Below, piece after piece: positions 10,301 through 18,571 of a stretch of DNA of 64,000 nt (position 1 is its first letter; each line of letters opens with the position of its first letter). The translations under genes and the position numbers were made by a program. The DNA is from Cyanobacteria bacterium SBLK (GTDB lineage Bacteria; Cyanobacteriota; Cyanobacteriia; Cyanobacteriales; Spirulinaceae), in contig JAGHZQ010000047.1 in assembly GCA_017746715.1 (NCBI GenBank), positions 124,001 to 188,000 on the forward strand. The letters are read 5' to 3'. Under the pieces are notes generated by a model that saw nothing but the letters and a program-made list of their open reading frames with translations, was not told the origin of the DNA and did not search any database.

Positions 10301-13300
10301 ATTCACGATTTGGATGGCAGCATTCTCGATGTCAATAATCGGGCCTTAGAACTCTTCGGCGCGACGCGGGGACAAATTCTGGCGACCCCGATCGCCGATC
10401 TATCCGCGCCAGATTCTCCCCCCGAAAATCTTCCAGAACTCCTCAAACCAGCGATCGCGGGAGCAAAACTGCAATTTGAATGGAAACATCGACGCTTTGA
10501 CAATTCCCTTTTTGATTCGGAAGTTTCCGCACGTAAGGTCACTTTAGGCAACCGCTCGGCGATCGTCGTCGGGGTGCGCGACATCAGCGATCGCAAACGC
10601 GCTGAAAACGCCCTGCAAGAAGAACGATTGCGTCTCGCCCTGGCCTTGGATGCTGCCAAAATGGGGACTTGGAGTTGCTCTGTGGCAACGGGCAAGCTCA
10701 TTTGGTCGGAACGGGCGCAAGAAATCTTTGGTTTTGAAGCCGGTACATTTCCGGGCGATCGCGACACTTTTATTGATATGATTCATCCTAACGATCGCGA
10801 TCGGGTACTGGCGGCAATTACCGCCACCTTTGAGACTGGAGCGCCCTATCAGATCGAATACCGCATTCGCCGCCTCGATGGAGAAATCCGTTGGCTTGCC
10901 GTCTGGGGACGCACGCGCCCCCATCTGTCTTCATTAGACTCGCAACTGGTGGGGGTCGTCGTCGATATTAGCGATCGCAAAGTCGCAGAAGAGAAACTCC
11001 GAGCGAGCAAACGCCGCTATGCCACCCTCACCGCCGCCGCACCGGTGGGAATTTTCCGCACCGATGCCCTTGGCAATTGTCTTTACGTTAACGAGCGCTG
11101 GTGTCGAATCGCGGGACTGACCCCAGAAGAGGCCGCCGGACAGGGATGGCGACAGGGATTGCACCCGGAGGATCGCGATCGCATTGCCGCCGAGTGGTAT
11201 CGCGCCGTACAAGAGAATTGCCTCATCCAGCTCGAGTGTCGATTTCAACGTCCCGACGGGACGGTGAGTTGGGTGTACGCTCAGTCCGTTGCCGAACGAG
11301 ATACGACCGGACGGGTCTTCGGTTATGTCGGGACGGTCGTTGACATTACCGAACGCAGGCAGGCAGAAGAACGGTTGAAAACCCTGTCAGAACGCCTCGA
11401 GCTTGCCCTTGAAGGCGCAAAAATCGGCATCTGGGAGTGGAATGCGGCGAGCGATCGCTTAATTTGGGACGATCGCATGTTTTCCCTGTACGGTATCGCC
11501 CCCGAGGATTTTTCCGGTCGAGGTGAAGATTGGCGCAAACGCGTTCATCCCGACGATCTGGCTCGCGCGGTACAGCAAGAAGCCACCTCACTCCGCAAAC
11601 GAGGAGTAGCCGCCACGGAGTATCGGATCGTTCGTCCCCATGGAGAGGTTCGCTTTATTTACGCCAATATCATCGGCCAAAAAAATGAGGCCGGCGAACT
11701 GGTGAAAATGATTGGCTTGAACGTGGATATTACCGAGCGCAAAAGTATAGAATTAGCCCTCCAAACCAGCGAACGCCGTTACGCCAGTTTAGCGGCCACC
11801 GTTCCCGTGGGAATTTTCCGCACCGATACTGACGGACATTGCATTTACGTCAACGATCGCTGGTGTCAGATGGCCGGTCTCGCTTCGGAAACAGCCGCTC
11901 GGGAAGGATGGCAACAAGGATTGCACCCCGACGATCGCGATCGCATTGTCGCCGAATGGTATCGCGCCGCCCGAGAAAATTGCCCCTTTCAGCTTGAATA
12001 TCGGTTTCAACATTCCGATGGGACGATCGTGTGGGTCTACGGACAGGCCGCGGCCGAGCGGGATGCGGAGGGGCAAATCATCGGCTACGTCGGCACCCTG
12101 ACAGATATCACCGATCGCAAAGAAGCAGAATTAGCCCTGCAAGACGCTCAGGCTCAATTCCGACGCATGACCGAAAATATACCGGGAACGATTTATCGCC
12201 ATGTCGTGCATGCCGACGGCCGCAACGAGTATACTTATGTTAGTTCTCGAATTCGCGAGATGTTTGAACTCGAACCCAAAGCCGTTCTCCAAAATGCCGC
12301 CTGTTTGCGAGAGAGAATTCACCCCGAGGATATTGCCCGAGTCGATGCGGCAGTGCGGGTGTTTGCCGAGACTTTGCAGCCTTTTACCAGCGAATACCGG
12401 CTGCTCTTACCGCAAAAGGGACTTCGCTGGGTCCAAGCGATGTCTCGCCCGGAACGGCTGGCTAATGGCGATACGATTTGGGATGGAGTCGTGCTGGATA
12501 TCAGCGATCGCAAAAGATCCGAACAACAATTGCGAGGGCTTTCAGAACGGTTGGAATTGGCGATTCTCTCGGCTTGCATCGGCATTTGGGAATATGACTA
12601 TCAAAATGATGTCCTCTCTTGGGATGAGGTCATGTTTGCCATCTATGGGGTGCGCTCGGAAGATTTTGGCGGGACTCTCAAAGATTGGGAACGATGCGTC
12701 CATCCCGAGGATTTAGCCGAGGCCAAGCATGTTGCAGAAAACGGCGAACATCGTTTGACTCATGAATATAGAATTAGACGACCCGACGGTACGATTCGGC
12801 ATATCTTTTCTACGGCATTAGTCGAGTGGGACGAACAGAAGCAATTAACCCGTGCCATCGGCACGAATATCGATATTAGCGATCGCAAGCAAGCAGAAGC
12901 GCAACTCCAGCGGAGCAATCAAGAACTCGCCCGCGCCACTCGTTTGAAAGACGAGTTCCTTGCAAATATGAGTCACGAACTGCGAACCCCCCTCACGGCG
13001 ATTCTGGGAATGGCCGAGGGGCTGCAAGAGGAGGTTTTCGGCCCGGCGAACGCAATGCAACAAAAAGCCCTTGAAACCATCGAACAAAGTGGGTCGCACC
13101 TACTCGAACTGATTGATGACATTCTCGACTTGTCCAAGATCGAGTCGGGGCGGGTCGAGCTAGAATATTCCTCCGTCGCCATAGAGCATCTGTGCCAATC
13201 CAGTTTGATTTTTATCAAGCAACAGTCTCAGAAAAAAAGCATTCAACTACATCTAAACGTTCCTGCAAACTTACCGGATATTACCGTTGACGAACGGCGG

Positions 13301-14098
13301 ATGCGTCAGGTTTTGATCAATTTACTGAACAATGCCGTGAAATTTACCCCCGAAGGCGGGCAGATTGCCCTTGAAGTCGTGCCGTTACCGTCTGGCGAAA
13401 CTCGCAGCCAAAACACCCTGCGTTTTGCCGTGACGGATACGGGGATTGGGATTGCCCCGGAGGATATCAAAAAACTGTTTCAGCCTTTTGTACAGATTGA
13501 CAGCGCCCTCAATCGACAATATGAAGGTACTGGCCTCGGTTTGGCCCTGGTCAAACAGATTGTCGATCTCCACGGCGGCCGGGCGACCGTCACGAGCGAG
13601 ATGGGGATTGGCAGCTGCTTTGCTATCGAGCTGCCCTATTCTACCTCCGTGAGTCTTTCTCCGGTATTAGAAGATGCGTCTGCGACGGATTTGACTGCTC
13701 CCGTCCGGTCTCCTGTCGCCCCCCTCATCCTCTTGGCCGAAGACAACGATGCGAATATCGGTACCCTCTCGAGCTATTTACAAGCCAAAGGGTATCGCCT
13801 TCAAGTTGCCAGAAACGGGCAAGCCGCGATCGACATGGCTCGGGATCGATCTCCCAATCTCATTCTCATGGACGTTCAAATGCCCGGCGTGGATGGGTTG
13901 AGCGCCATCGAACGCATTCGCCAAGATCCGGATCTGGCTCGCGTTCCCATCATTGCACTGACGGCACTCACCATGGAAGGCGATCGAGAGCGCTGTCTGG
14001 CAGCAGGGGCCAATATGTATCTCAGCAAACCCGTCAAACTCAAACAGTTAGTTTTATCTATTCAAAAATTGTTAACCAATGAGGTAGTAACGGCATGA
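4355..14098 (+). CDS. Giant Ser/Thr kinase-ATPase-GAF-PAS-histidine kinase-REC protein
   Basis: A 3247-residue soluble signalling protein. Domains in order: Ser/Thr kinase about 15-280 (Lys47, HKDIKPANILI near 135, DFS in place of DFG, APEQTG); AAA-type ATPase about 310-620 (Walker A GYSGIGKT 359-366, Walker B IFLDDLQW); helical repeat region to about 1010; GAF 1062-1225; PAS 1245-1360 and 1367-1485; three tandem GAF repeats 1489-1945; seven further PAS/PAC units about 1970-2850; HisKA with FLANMSHELRTPL near 2870; HATPase (N box NLLNNAVKF, GTGLGLALVK); C-terminal receiver about 3120-3240 (LAEDND, LMDVQMPGVDG, SKPVK). The front end matches the cyanobacterial dual Ser/Thr-His kinase family typified by Anabaena HstK. 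DFS-type variants occur in that family, so loss of Ser/Thr activity is not implied. Signals are unknown. The next kinase overlaps its stop by 4 bp. Confidence 0.93.
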   Translation: MTSPANPPSPLSLQLPGYTFVELIYQGNRTMVFRALETATGQSAVIKVLPREYPSFEELVRFRNQYTIAKNLPIAGIVRPLGLKPWKNSYGLVMEDFGGISLEEYIDRHPLALAEILDIAIELAAILSELHRHRVVHKDIKPANILIRPDSKQVKMIDFSIASLLPKETRELQSPGSLEGTLAYLAPEQTGRMNRGIDYRTDFYALGVTLYRLLAGELPFASTDPLELLHCHIARVPTALERVNREVPPAVGAIVAKLMAKNAENRYQSASGFKHDLERCRTQWQDRGKVAEFTLGERDWCDRFLIPEKLYGREKEVRSLLDAFERVSGGGASGESRLQILPSSPASSSSHVELMLVAGYSGIGKTALINEVHKPITRQHGYFIKGKFDQFNRNIPFSAFVQAFRSLMGQLLGESDRALVRWQTSLIEALGESGQVLIEVIPELERIIGARPPVPKLSGSAAQNRFNLLFGKLIRAIATREHPLVIFLDDLQWVDSASLKLLQHLMEDELDYLLVLGAYRDNEVCPAHPLMLTLKEIHQQKAVIKTLTLEPLRERDIDRLVADSLHCSVEIARSLSQLVYQKTRGNPFFATQFLQGLQVDGWISFIPPQSPLIKRGGRKGGYWQCDLTRVRQLALTDDVVAFMVGRLRKLPEKTQNALTIAACMGNRFDLETLAIVCEQDREEAAANLWRSLQVGLVIPENETYKFFQGEERELETMDEVLVHYRFLHDRVQQAAYTLIPENRKSLTHLNIGRLLLEKTANSQREEKIFEIVGHLNLGLELLMERFENTVLDRASSLLDKISVSETQLQAYAVKNEFIEGIHASLACLQLLGVDFLDDPKSEDSEAINAAKEGEKYIDSIAGFPILSEFALLTSLTHLAAAEVTTNDRKRKHFEMAQFWSDRLKIWADNAPMNYQHRADLVEAERQRILGDKLAAMELYDRAIAGAKDNEYIQDESLANELAAKFYLDWGLDCPRGSTEGSRSPNGKEKIAAVYMQEAYYGYLRWGAKAKVARLETRYPQLLHPILQPPAGAGEVLDALTAVTAPDISTHSSSSSSKIEQAFDFASILKASQTLAEIVELSELRRQLTCILWHNSGSDRCALILPDEKGAWRVEAIATAENVELDRDLLEGRNDLPVKLIQYVKNTKEILAIDNGKTDLLLSDPYLLQHPPQSLLCLPLLHQGQLAGILYASNSSIPGVFTRDRILVLNFLCTQAAISLENARLYQNLERRVEKRTSALRQSQQELTDYVENAAISLHWVDKTGTIIWANQMELDFLGYDREEYIGQPIAKFHADPEVIADILTRLANDETLVNYEARLRCKDGSIRYVQINSNVFYRDGEFIHTRCFTTDVTERKLVEREWRASQRRYAMLADMLPTGIFLTDPQGNSRYNNPSCCKMLGLTPAEASGEGWAKTLHPDDRERVFQGWYRAAQNRQMPYQTDCRFLHRNGNVVWLSVQAVEEFDLEGNLTGYIGSLTDITERKAAEAALNKLVEGTAATTGEDFFPALVRHISTALDVPIALITQFVGEELQSIAFMVDGELQPNFTYNLPETPCVELATEYSYYCSRGLSDRFPNNPHRERGVESYLGVALRDRQGQVLGSLCIFDRQPLRDPERARQILEIFASRTAAEMQRQRVETALHNLISGTAVTNGADFFPLLVRHLTEALGVSHALMAERVGDEEITLAYYGDGERIPCKSLSLLATPCEEVYDRGAYYCELEPCQTCSELAKMAAKSYLGVALYDRQGNTIGLLCIFHRQILSDPLHAEQILRVFAARAATELERQRAEIALQNLIAGTAALIGPDFFPGLVRHIAEALNASQASVTEVVEGDRLQLLAAWKDGKYLPTDTVALKGRICEIVLQRGAYYCDRDVADRFPHNTGLAAMGVESYMGVALQDRQGRKIGTLCILSHQPLPDPERSKQILRVFAARAAAELERQRAQTALEQLNRDLERRVEERTREIVRSERDLRTIFNNVYDGIFIHDLDGSILDVNNRALELFGATRGQILATPIADLSAPDSPPENLPELLKPAIAGAKLQFEWKHRRFDNSLFDSEVSARKVTLGNRSAIVVGVRDISDRKRAENALQEERLRLALALDAAKMGTWSCSVATGKLIWSERAQEIFGFEAGTFPGDRDTFIDMIHPNDRDRVLAAITATFETGAPYQIEYRIRRLDGEIRWLAVWGRTRPHLSSLDSQLVGVVVDISDRKVAEEKLRASKRRYATLTAAAPVGIFRTDALGNCLYVNERWCRIAGLTPEEAAGQGWRQGLHPEDRDRIAAEWYRAVQENCLIQLECRFQRPDGTVSWVYAQSVAERDTTGRVFGYVGTVVDITERRQAEERLKTLSERLELALEGAKIGIWEWNAASDRLIWDDRMFSLYGIAPEDFSGRGEDWRKRVHPDDLARAVQQEATSLRKRGVAATEYRIVRPHGEVRFIYANIIGQKNEAGELVKMIGLNVDITERKSIELALQTSERRYASLAATVPVGIFRTDTDGHCIYVNDRWCQMAGLASETAAREGWQQGLHPDDRDRIVAEWYRAARENCPFQLEYRFQHSDGTIVWVYGQAAAERDAEGQIIGYVGTLTDITDRKEAELALQDAQAQFRRMTENIPGTIYRHVVHADGRNEYTYVSSRIREMFELEPKAVLQNAACLRERIHPEDIARVDAAVRVFAETLQPFTSEYRLLLPQKGLRWVQAMSRPERLANGDTIWDGVVLDISDRKRSEQQLRGLSERLELAILSACIGIWEYDYQNDVLSWDEVMFAIYGVRSEDFGGTLKDWERCVHPEDLAEAKHVAENGEHRLTHEYRIRRPDGTIRHIFSTALVEWDEQKQLTRAIGTNIDISDRKQAEAQLQRSNQELARATRLKDEFLANMSHELRTPLTAILGMAEGLQEEVFGPANAMQQKALETIEQSGSHLLELIDDILDLSKIESGRVELEYSSVAIEHLCQSSLIFIKQQSQKKSIQLHLNVPANLPDITVDERRMRQVLINLLNNAVKFTPEGGQIALEVVPLPSGETRSQNTLRFAVTDTGIGIAPEDIKKLFQPFVQIDSALNRQYEGTGLGLALVKQIVDLHGGRATVTSEMGIGSCFAIELPYSTSVSLSPVLEDASATDLTAPVRSPVAPLILLAEDNDANIGTLSSYLQAKGYRLQVARNGQAAIDMARDRSPNLILMDVQMPGVDGLSAIERIRQDPDLARVPIIALTALTMEGDRERCLAAGANMYLSKPVKLKQLVLSIQKLLTNEVVTA

Positions 14099-15186
14099 AA
14101 ACACCTATTATTTTTGTGGTGGATGACGATCCCAATAACTTCGATGTCATTGAAACTTTACTCTCGGATCGGGACTATCTTCTGTTCTATGCTGCCAGTG
14201 GCGAGGAAGCACTTCGGACGATCGATAGCGTTCGACCGGATGTTATTTTGTTAGACGTGATGATGCCGGGGTTGGATGGAATCGAAACCTGTCAGCGCTT
14301 CAAGGCTAATCTTAAATGGCACAACCTTCCTATCATCATGGTCACCGCTCTCAATTCGAAAGCAGATTTGGCACGCTGTCTCGAGGCTGGAGCCGATGAT
14401 TTTATCGGTAAGCCCATCAACTCGGTCGAACTGCGATCGCGGGTTCAATCCATGTTGCGAATTAAACAACAGTACGATGAATTGCAAAACCTCCTCGAAC
14501 TGCGGAAGGATATGGTCGAGACGATCGTTCATGATTTGCGTAACCCCCTGCACGGTATTGTTTTAGGAATACACCTTTTGAATAACCCCAAATATCCTCA
14601 AGACAAACATCCACAGACCCTCGCTGGAATTAATACAGCCGTACAGAATTTACAAATGTTGGTCGACGATCTCTTGAAAATTTCTCTCATTGAATCGGGC
14701 AAACTGGCTTTGAACTATACAGAATTCGATCTTTGTGAATTGCTCCGGTCGGTTGCCTCCGGATTTAAAGCAATTGCCGCCCAAAAGAATCAGTCGATCG
14801 CAATTCAAGTGTCGTCGGAACAATCGAGTTGCGTTGTTTCTCTAGACAAGACAATGCTGCATCGAACCTTAGATAATCTTCTCTCCAATGCCATTAAGTT
14901 TTCCCCAAAAAACAGCCAAATTACTGCGAGTTTAGAAGTTCTTTCTCCGAGTCAGCTCAAGATTCGGGTGGCTGATTTCGGTCCGGGGGTTCCCGTTGAA
15001 TTACGACAGAAAATTTTTGAGAAATATGAGGTGGGTAATGCGATAGAAGATATCTCTCAGATTGGCTTGGGATTAGCATTTTGTAAGACAATTGTCGAGG
15101 CTCATCAGGGTCGAATCAATATTAAAGATAACTTTCCCAAGGGTTCAATTTTTGAGATCGATCTGCCTTGCGAAGCCTCCGCGTAA
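14095..15186 (+). CDS. Response regulator-histidine kinase coupled to the giant kinase
   Basis: A 363-residue soluble protein whose ATG overlaps the TGA of the giant kinase (ATGA, 14095-14098), so the two are translationally coupled. The receiver is residues 1-125 with VDDDP, phospho-acceptor Asp54 in LLDVMMPGLDG, and GKPIN. The HisKA domain has His146 in ETIVHDLRNPLHG. The HATPase has N box NLLSNAIKFSP and a G2-like box QIGLGLAFCK, and lacks the usual GTG of that box. The HDLRNPL form of the H box is common in cyanobacterial REC-kinases placed after large sensor proteins. It probably receives phosphate from the upstream receiver or kinase (inference from coupling). Confidence 0.9.
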   Translation: MKTPIIFVVDDDPNNFDVIETLLSDRDYLLFYAASGEEALRTIDSVRPDVILLDVMMPGLDGIETCQRFKANLKWHNLPIIMVTALNSKADLARCLEAGADDFIGKPINSVELRSRVQSMLRIKQQYDELQNLLELRKDMVETIVHDLRNPLHGIVLGIHLLNNPKYPQDKHPQTLAGINTAVQNLQMLVDDLLKISLIESGKLALNYTEFDLCELLRSVASGFKAIAAQKNQSIAIQVSSEQSSCVVSLDKTMLHRTLDNLLSNAIKFSPKNSQITASLEVLSPSQLKIRVADFGPGVPVELRQKIFEKYEVGNAIEDISQIGLGLAFCKTIVEAHQGRINIKDNFPKGSIFEIDLPCEASA

Positions 15187-15205
15187 AATTCTCCTCTTTT
15201 TAAGA

Positions 15206-15222
15206 GCGGGATATCGTCCCGC
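15206..15222. terminator. Hairpin after the giant-kinase operon
   Basis: GCGGGA and TCCCGC form a perfect 6-bp stem around the loop TATCG, 20 bp after the stop at 15186. It is preceded by CTCCTCTTTTT but has no T-run after it, so it may be a transcript-stabilising hairpin or repeat rather than a classic terminator. Confidence 0.45.
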
Positions 15223-15488
15223 ATCTTATCGCTATTCTAGCCAAACGAGATTGTTACATCAGATAGTGGAGAAATGCTCAAAAGTCAACAACACGATCGC
15301 CCATCCTACTTTTGTCACGATTCTAACGATCGCGTTACTACTTTCCTTTAAAGAGAGAATTGTGGGGGTTCGCAGCAAGGGAGAATTTAATACTTTCTAC
15401 CTATATCAACTTAGATAATTTACTGCAACAGCAAAGAATTACTCATGTTACAATTGCCGATACGATTACTTCAATTTTATAGGGTGCG

Positions 15489-15662
15489 ATGACCGGAAAC
15501 CGAGCGATCGAGTCTCGATTTTATCGGATTGTATCGCTTCTCGAAGGTGCTTTGAGCAAGAACTTTATTGCCAGCATATTTTTCCGAACTTATACTGAAG
15601 TTTTAACTCGTCGAGAATGCTTAAATTACTTTACTGTTGCTGCATGGATTCCTATAAACTGA
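15489..15662 (+). CDS. Possible small protein, 57 residues, unrecognised
   Basis: An ATG frame preceded by TAGGGTGCG encodes 57 residues (MTGNRAIESRFYRIVSLLEG at the start, no membrane segment). I recognise no domain. It ends inside another frame (15617-15820) whose residues also look protein-like, so a decayed longer gene is equally possible. Confidence 0.2.
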   Translation: MTGNRAIESRFYRIVSLLEGALSKNFIASIFFRTYTEVLTRRECLNYFTVAAWIPIN

Positions 15663-15812
15663 CTGAAAAAATTGTTGAAGCAATTATTGTTTTAGCGCAT
15701 AAATTGGGCATAGTAGAAACATCAGCACAATTACAACAATCTTCAACCCAGATCGTGCCGATGCTATCGGTGATGAATTGTTCATTTATCATTCATTTTG
15801 GCTCAATTGCAA

Positions 15813-18551
15813 ATGGTTAAACAGAGCGTTTCTTCCCAGTCCTCCCGAGGGAATCAATTCATCCGGCGCGTCCCTTTACGATGGGTATTAGTCGTTCCCT
15901 TCGTATTGCAAATTTTTACAGCAGTCGGATTAACGGGATATCTCTCCCTCCGGAATGGTCGAGAGGCTGTTAACGATCTTGCCAAGCGCTTGCAACGAGA
16001 AGCCGTATCCCGCGTCGATCGCCGTCTTGACAGCTACCTGGCATTGCCCCATCAAATCCTGCAACTGAATTTGGATGCGATCGAACGGGGATTGCTCGAT
16101 CTCGGGGACATTGAAAGCACCGGACGTTACTTTTGGAAACAGTCGCAAGTGTTCCCGCAATTTAGCTTTACGGGCTATTACCTGCAAGACAACACCGGAG
16201 CGGGAGCGGGGCGATGGTTTAAAGGTTACGATATTGTCATTACGCAACATCCTGGCGGAGATATTAAAGACTATACCTATCGGGCCGACGAGGAGGGCAA
16301 TAAAGTAGAGCTGCTCGACGTGACGGATTTCGATCCCAAAACCGCCGGCGTGTATATCGATGCAGCCAAGGCCGGCAAGACGGTTTGGAGCGATGTTTTT
16401 GTTTTGGAAGACTTTGAAGGCTATATCCCCATTTCTGTTGGCGTGCCATTGTTTGATGACAATCGCGAACTGCTCGGAGTTATGAATATCGACTTGCTTC
16501 TTGCCGATGTCAGCGAGTTCTTACAAGAAATCGAACTGAGTCCTTCGGCTCAACTCTTCGTTCTCGAACGAGATGGTCTTTTGATCGGCAGTTCTAACGA
16601 GCAGTCCATCGTCAATGAGAAATACGAGCGCTATAGCGTCTTCGATTATCCCGAGCCCGTGGTGGGGGCGATCGCCGAGGGGATGAAGCAGCATTTTGGA
16701 GAACTCTCATCGATTGCAACCGAACGAGACCTCGACCTTGCGATTGAGGGAGAACGCCATTATGTGACTGTCAAGCCTTGGCAGGACGAATATGGTTTGG
16801 ATTGGCTGGTGGTCGTCGCCATCCCGGAATCGGACTTTACTGCCCAAATTAACGCCAATACCCGCACCACCATTCTGCTTTGTCTGGCTGCTTTGGGTGT
16901 CGCGATCGCCTTGGGACTGTATACCTCGCGCTGGATTGCCCGCCCCATCCTCGCCCTGCAACAAGCCAGCGAAGCCATCGCGGGGGGAGAACTCGATCGC
17001 ATTATGGAAATTCGCGGCATCGACGAACTCGAAAGGTTGGGAAAAGCCTTCGATCGCATGGCCGCTCAACTTAAATCTTCCTTCGCCGAACTCGAAGATC
17101 GCGTCGCCGAACGCACGATGGAGTTACAGCAGGCCAAAGAAGTTGCCGAGGCAGCCGATCGCGCCAAGAGCGAATTCCTCGCCAGCATGAGCCACGAATT
17201 GCGCACTCCCCTCAACGGCATTCTCGGCTACGCTCAAATTTTAGCCCGCGCCAAGCTCCCCAGTCAAAAACAACGCGATGGGGTCAATATCATTCACCAA
17301 TGCGGCATGCACTTGCTCGGTCTGATTAATGACATTTTGGATCTCTCGAAAATTGAAGCGCGCAAATTGGAATTAGTGCCGAACCCCCTCTATCTCCCTT
17401 CCCTGTTGCAAAGCGTGGTAGAGATGTGTAAAGTCCGAGCCGAAGCCAAAGGGCTCGAGTTTGTCTATCACGCGAGTTCCCGTCTCCCGGGGGGCGTATC
17501 CGCTGATGAAAAGCGACTGCGACAAGTCTTGCTCAATCTGCTCGGGAATGCCATCAAATTTACCGATCGCGGTTCGGTGACGCTCTCGGTGGATGCGATC
17601 GATATCTCTGAGAGCCGAGCTACCCTACTCTTTCAAGCCAGCGATACGGGGGTGGGGATTGCCAAAGAAGATATTGCAAAACTGTTTGAAGCCTTCGAGC
17701 AGGTCGGCGATGTCCAAAAACAAGGGGAAGGAACCGGATTGGGACTTGCTATCTCTCAACGCATTGTCAGTCTGATGGGGGGAAAAATCGAGGTTAAAAG
17801 CGAACCGAGTCGAGGCAGCGACTTCTCTTTCTTCCTTGAATTCCCCCTGGTGGATGATTGGGCTCAATACCAGAGAGGGATTGAAGGCAGCGATCGCATT
17901 ATCGGCTATGCAGGAAAACGCCGAACCATTGCGATCGTTGACGACCGTTGGGAAAATCGAGCCGTCGTGTCCAATCTCCTCGAACCCCTTGGATTGAAAA
18001 CGATTGAGGCAGAAAATGGTGAAGAAGGGTTAAAAATCCTGCGGGAACAACAACCGGATTTAGTGATTACCGACTTGGTGATGCCCGTGATGGACGGTTT
18101 TGAGTTGATTCAACGCATTCGTACCGCCGAGGACTTGCAGCATTATACGATTGTGGTCTCCTCTGCATCCGTATCTCAAGCCGACCAACAAAAGGCCCTC
18201 GATGGCGGCGGCGATCGCTTTTTGGCCAAACCCGTCGATGCTAAAGCCCTCTTTGCCATACTTTCCAACTGTCTGGATTTAGAATGGCTTTACGAAGTGC
18301 AAGAGGAATCGGAACTTTTCCAAGGAAACGGACGATGCGAAGACGGGGATGGCATCCTCGTTCCCATGGTTGAGGAGCTCGAAGCCTTGCTGGCGATCGC
18401 CCACCAAGCCGATCCCGATGGAATCTGCGATCGAATTGAAACGTGGGATAGTTGCTATCAAGAGTTTGCCGCTCCCCTTCTCGAACTGGCCCGAGAGTTT
18501 AAAATTGAAGAAATTGAGGAATTATTGCAACAATATTTAAACCGAGAGTAA
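15813..18551 (+). CDS. Membrane hybrid histidine kinase (Cache-HAMP-HisKA-HATPase-REC)
   Basis: A 912-residue sensor. Transmembrane helix 1 is at about 22-44. An extracellular Cache-type domain of about 300 residues follows, then helix 2 at about 353-375 and HAMP to about 430. A coiled coil leads to HisKA (His461 in FLASMSHELRTPLNG). The HATPase has NLLGNAIKFTD, DTGVGIA and GTGLGLAISQ, and a C-terminal receiver (IVDDR, Asp754 in ITDLVMPVMDG, AKPVD) is followed by a short helical tail. I chose ATG 15813; a TTG at 15798 in the same frame would add five residues. The next REC-kinase starts 20 bp downstream and is a likely partner. The ligand is not predictable from sequence. Confidence 0.92.
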   Translation: MVKQSVSSQSSRGNQFIRRVPLRWVLVVPFVLQIFTAVGLTGYLSLRNGREAVNDLAKRLQREAVSRVDRRLDSYLALPHQILQLNLDAIERGLLDLGDIESTGRYFWKQSQVFPQFSFTGYYLQDNTGAGAGRWFKGYDIVITQHPGGDIKDYTYRADEEGNKVELLDVTDFDPKTAGVYIDAAKAGKTVWSDVFVLEDFEGYIPISVGVPLFDDNRELLGVMNIDLLLADVSEFLQEIELSPSAQLFVLERDGLLIGSSNEQSIVNEKYERYSVFDYPEPVVGAIAEGMKQHFGELSSIATERDLDLAIEGERHYVTVKPWQDEYGLDWLVVVAIPESDFTAQINANTRTTILLCLAALGVAIALGLYTSRWIARPILALQQASEAIAGGELDRIMEIRGIDELERLGKAFDRMAAQLKSSFAELEDRVAERTMELQQAKEVAEAADRAKSEFLASMSHELRTPLNGILGYAQILARAKLPSQKQRDGVNIIHQCGMHLLGLINDILDLSKIEARKLELVPNPLYLPSLLQSVVEMCKVRAEAKGLEFVYHASSRLPGGVSADEKRLRQVLLNLLGNAIKFTDRGSVTLSVDAIDISESRATLLFQASDTGVGIAKEDIAKLFEAFEQVGDVQKQGEGTGLGLAISQRIVSLMGGKIEVKSEPSRGSDFSFFLEFPLVDDWAQYQRGIEGSDRIIGYAGKRRTIAIVDDRWENRAVVSNLLEPLGLKTIEAENGEEGLKILREQQPDLVITDLVMPVMDGFELIQRIRTAEDLQHYTIVVSSASVSQADQQKALDGGGDRFLAKPVDAKALFAILSNCLDLEWLYEVQEESELFQGNGRCEDGDGILVPMVEELEALLAIAHQADPDGICDRIETWDSCYQEFAAPLLELAREFKIEEIEELLQQYLNRE

Positions 18552-18571
18552 CCTTATCCAAGGGAATAGTA

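Larger units (their letters stand above)
15187..15812 (+). other. 626-bp gap between kinase genes
   Basis: The gap holds the hairpin at 15206-15222, a weak 57-codon frame at 15489-15662, and a second overlapping frame from 15617 that reads DSYKLTEKIVEAIIVLAHKLG in another phase. Together these could be a frameshifted remnant of one gene, but I recognise no family. Just upstream of the next gene, TTCAT occurs twice 11 bp apart (15781 and 15792). Confidence 0.5.

Noticed and set aside
15781-15796. TTCAT pair with 11-bp period before the Cache hybrid kinase
   Set aside because: It resembles the TTCAC sites but lacks the GAGTTTTTCACAAT core and a -10 box at the fixed distance.
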